Below are positions 6,705 through 7,755 of a DNA stretch of 7,755 bases, piece by piece; the stretch's first letter is position 1, and each line of letters begins with the position of its first letter. The notes below the pieces were generated by a model. The model was not told where the DNA came from, made no database searches, and worked only from the letters and a program-made list of their open reading frames with translations. Where the stretch lies: positions 1 to 7,755 of the forward strand of contig JBEKUI010000228.1 of the NCBI GenBank assembly GCA_049515175.1. Reading direction: 5' to 3'. A program made the position numbers and the translations under genes. The DNA is from JACQNR01 sp049515175. Its GTDB lineage: Bacteria > Acidobacteriota > Terriglobia > UBA7540.

Positions 6705-6721
6705 GCGTCACGCCGACGCTT
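6703..6721. terminator. Hairpin between convergent genes, possible bidirectional terminator
   Basis: AAGCGTC (6703-6709) and GACGCTT (6715-6721) form a perfect 7-bp stem with a 5-base loop (ACGCC). The stem includes bases of both stop codons, TAA at 6702-6704 on + and TGA at 6723-6721 on -. No T-run follows on either side, so it is not a classical intrinsic terminator. Its position between two converging genes is the main support. Confidence 0.5.
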
Positions 6722-7755
6722 CAGCCCTGCGCCTTCTTGAGCGCGCTGGTGAAGATCTCCTTGAGTCGCCGCGCCACGATTCTTTCCTCGCCGGGCTTCA
6801 TCATGAAGGGCGTTATGCTGAGGCTTTGAGAAGATTCTCCCTCCAGACAGATGATGCTGGGGTCGCCTTCTTCCAGTTGCTTCACGCACTCGGCTTGCGT
6901 CAGCCCGAAGGCTTTCTCGTCCCACTGGAAGTAAAGATGCGGAACGTGGTTGGCCACTTCCGGAACGTGCCGGCCCATGTGCACGCCGGGCACGGTGGCG
7001 ACCACTTTCTCGACGCTGTCGAGCCGCGCTTCCCAGTCCTTCCACTCGGCGGCATGGTCGATCGTCCAATAGCGTTCCAGCGCCGCAAACATCCCGCAGA
7101 TTTCTTCCTTGCCCACCTTGCACGGCCGGCCGAGGGTGTCCTCGTGAGGATTGTTGTTGAGCAAGGCGGCTTCGATCAAATCTTTCCGCCCCAGCAGCAG
7201 CCCCGCGCACTGCGGCCCGCGCAGCCCCTTGCCGCCGCTGAAGGTGACGAGGTCGAAACCCATCTTGACGTATTCGTTGAGGTGCTCCTTGGGGGGCACG
7301 TCGGCGGCCGCGTCGTTGAACGTGGGCACGCCGTGGCGCTTGCCGATTTCGATGAATTGCGCGAGTCCCACCTTGCCCTGGTTCTGCGCGCCGTTCAGGA
7401 AGTACATCATCGCCGTCTTTTCGCTGACGGCGTTTTCCATCTCCTCGGCGGTTTCCACCACCGCGAGCTTCACGCCTACGTTGCGGATGGCGTGGTCGAA
7501 GGCGTTGCGATGAATCTTCTGGATGATGACTTCGCTCTTCATGCCGGTGATGTCCGGCAGGCGCTGGATCTTCTCCGGGTCCTTCCCCGCGACGCACGCT
7601 GCCGTACCGAGCATGATGGCGCCCGCGGCGCCGGAGGTCACCATGGCCGCCTCGACCCCCAGCATCTCGGCGATCTTCTTCCCCACCGCCGCCTGCAGGT
7701 CCACCAGGAAGACGTAGTGCTGCGCGGCCTCTTCCATCGCCCGCGTCACTTCCGG
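6721..7755 (-). CDS. SelA-like fold-type-I PLP-dependent enzyme, 5' end outside the window
   Basis: This is a cytoplasmic PLP enzyme related to the SelA / D-glucosaminate-6-phosphate ammonia-lyase-like branch of the aminotransferase superfamily. Numbering from the GTG at 7749: DLQAAVGKKIAEMLGVEAA (17-35) and VTSGAAGAIMLGTAACVAG (37-55) match the cofactor phosphate-loop region. DAAAD (146-150) holds the Asp that should contact the pyridine nitrogen, and SGGKG (171-175) holds the likely Schiff-base Lys K174. GPQCAGLLLGR (178-188) follows. The frame stays open past 7749 (codons for Pro and Glu) to the edge, and family members normally begin with 20-40 more residues, so GTG 7749 is probably not the true start. 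No signal peptide is seen. It converges on the operon with only 16 bp between stop codons, so any functional link is uncertain. It could be a lyase or aldolase of amino or keto sugar acids; true selenocysteine synthase is less likely without the usual N-terminal domain or nearby Sec genes. Confidence 0.85.
   Translation of the reverse strand, partial: PEVTRAMEEAAQHYVFLVDLQAAVGKKIAEMLGVEAAMVTSGAAGAIMLGTAACVAGKDPEKIQRLPDITGMKSEVIIQKIHRNAFDHAIRNVGVKLAVVETAEEMENAVSEKTAMMYFLNGAQNQGKVGLAQFIEIGKRHGVPTFNDAAADVPPKEHLNEYVKMGFDLVTFSGGKGLRGPQCAGLLLGRKDLIEAALLNNNPHEDTLGRPCKVGKEEICGMFAALERYWTIDHAAEWKDWEARLDSVEKVVATVPGVHMGRHVPEVANHVPHLYFQWDEKAFGLTQAECVKQLEEGDPSIICLEGESSQSLSITPFMMKPGEERIVARRLKEIFTSALKKAQG

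Noticed and set aside
6596..7597. Alternative - strand frame of 333 codons overlapping the PLP enzyme
   Set aside because: Its translation is dominated by Arg, Gly and Gln, while the other - strand frame carries the PLP lysine motif and family-like sequence.
6721..7755. Genuine selenocysteine synthase (SelA)
   Set aside because: The visible domain is SelA-like, but no SelB, SelD or tRNA-Sec gene is nearby and the chain looks too short for full SelA; the related lyase-type branch fits better.

Overview
The window is visibly G+C-rich bacterial DNA with tightly packed genes. It has four co-directional genes on the + strand (96-6704) and one convergent gene on the - strand that runs off the right edge (6721-7755). 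No RNA gene, CRISPR array, insertion sequence or phage gene is seen. The gene families (a large Tat-exported GMC oxidoreductase, neutral-ceramidase-like proteins, a DUF4380-like protein and a SelA-like PLP enzyme) suggest an uncultured or environmental heterotroph of the Acidobacteria, Planctomycetes/PVC or Hydrogenedentes/Sumerlaeota kind. That placement is inferred from gene content only and is weak.

Layout: 1-95 is a short leader with a good Shine-Dalgarno sequence but no clear promoter. It may also hold the edge of another gene. Then come (1) an 805-residue flavoprotein that fuses a gluconate-dehydrogenase-subunit-3-like domain to a GMC catalytic domain with a four-cysteine Fe-S motif; (2) and (3) two tandem paralogues of the neutral/alkaline ceramidase N-terminal domain, each with a Sec signal peptide; (4) a DUF4380-like, sugar-mutarotase-fold protein, also with a signal peptide. 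The spacers are 39, about 55 and 8 bp, so 1-4 look like one transcription unit. A 7-bp hairpin that includes both stop codons separates this unit from (5), a fold-type-I PLP enzyme of the SelA-like/D-glucosaminate-6-phosphate ammonia-lyase-like group, which lacks its N-terminus here.

All four + strand products carry export signals (one Tat, three Sec). The operon therefore probably encodes a periplasmic or cell-surface set: an FAD/Fe-S dehydrogenase, two zinc-type amidohydrolase-like enzymes and a carbohydrate-binding-fold protein. A plausible but unproven reading is oxidation and hydrolysis of a sugar-containing or amide-linked compound such as a glycolipid or glycoconjugate.

The most notable feature is that residues expected to be catalytic differ by eye from the characterised enzymes. 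The GMC His base position is Asn, and the ceramidase Ser nucleophile position is Asn in both paralogues. Names taken from the characterised homologues, such as ceramidase or glucose dehydrogenase, should therefore not be read as substrates.
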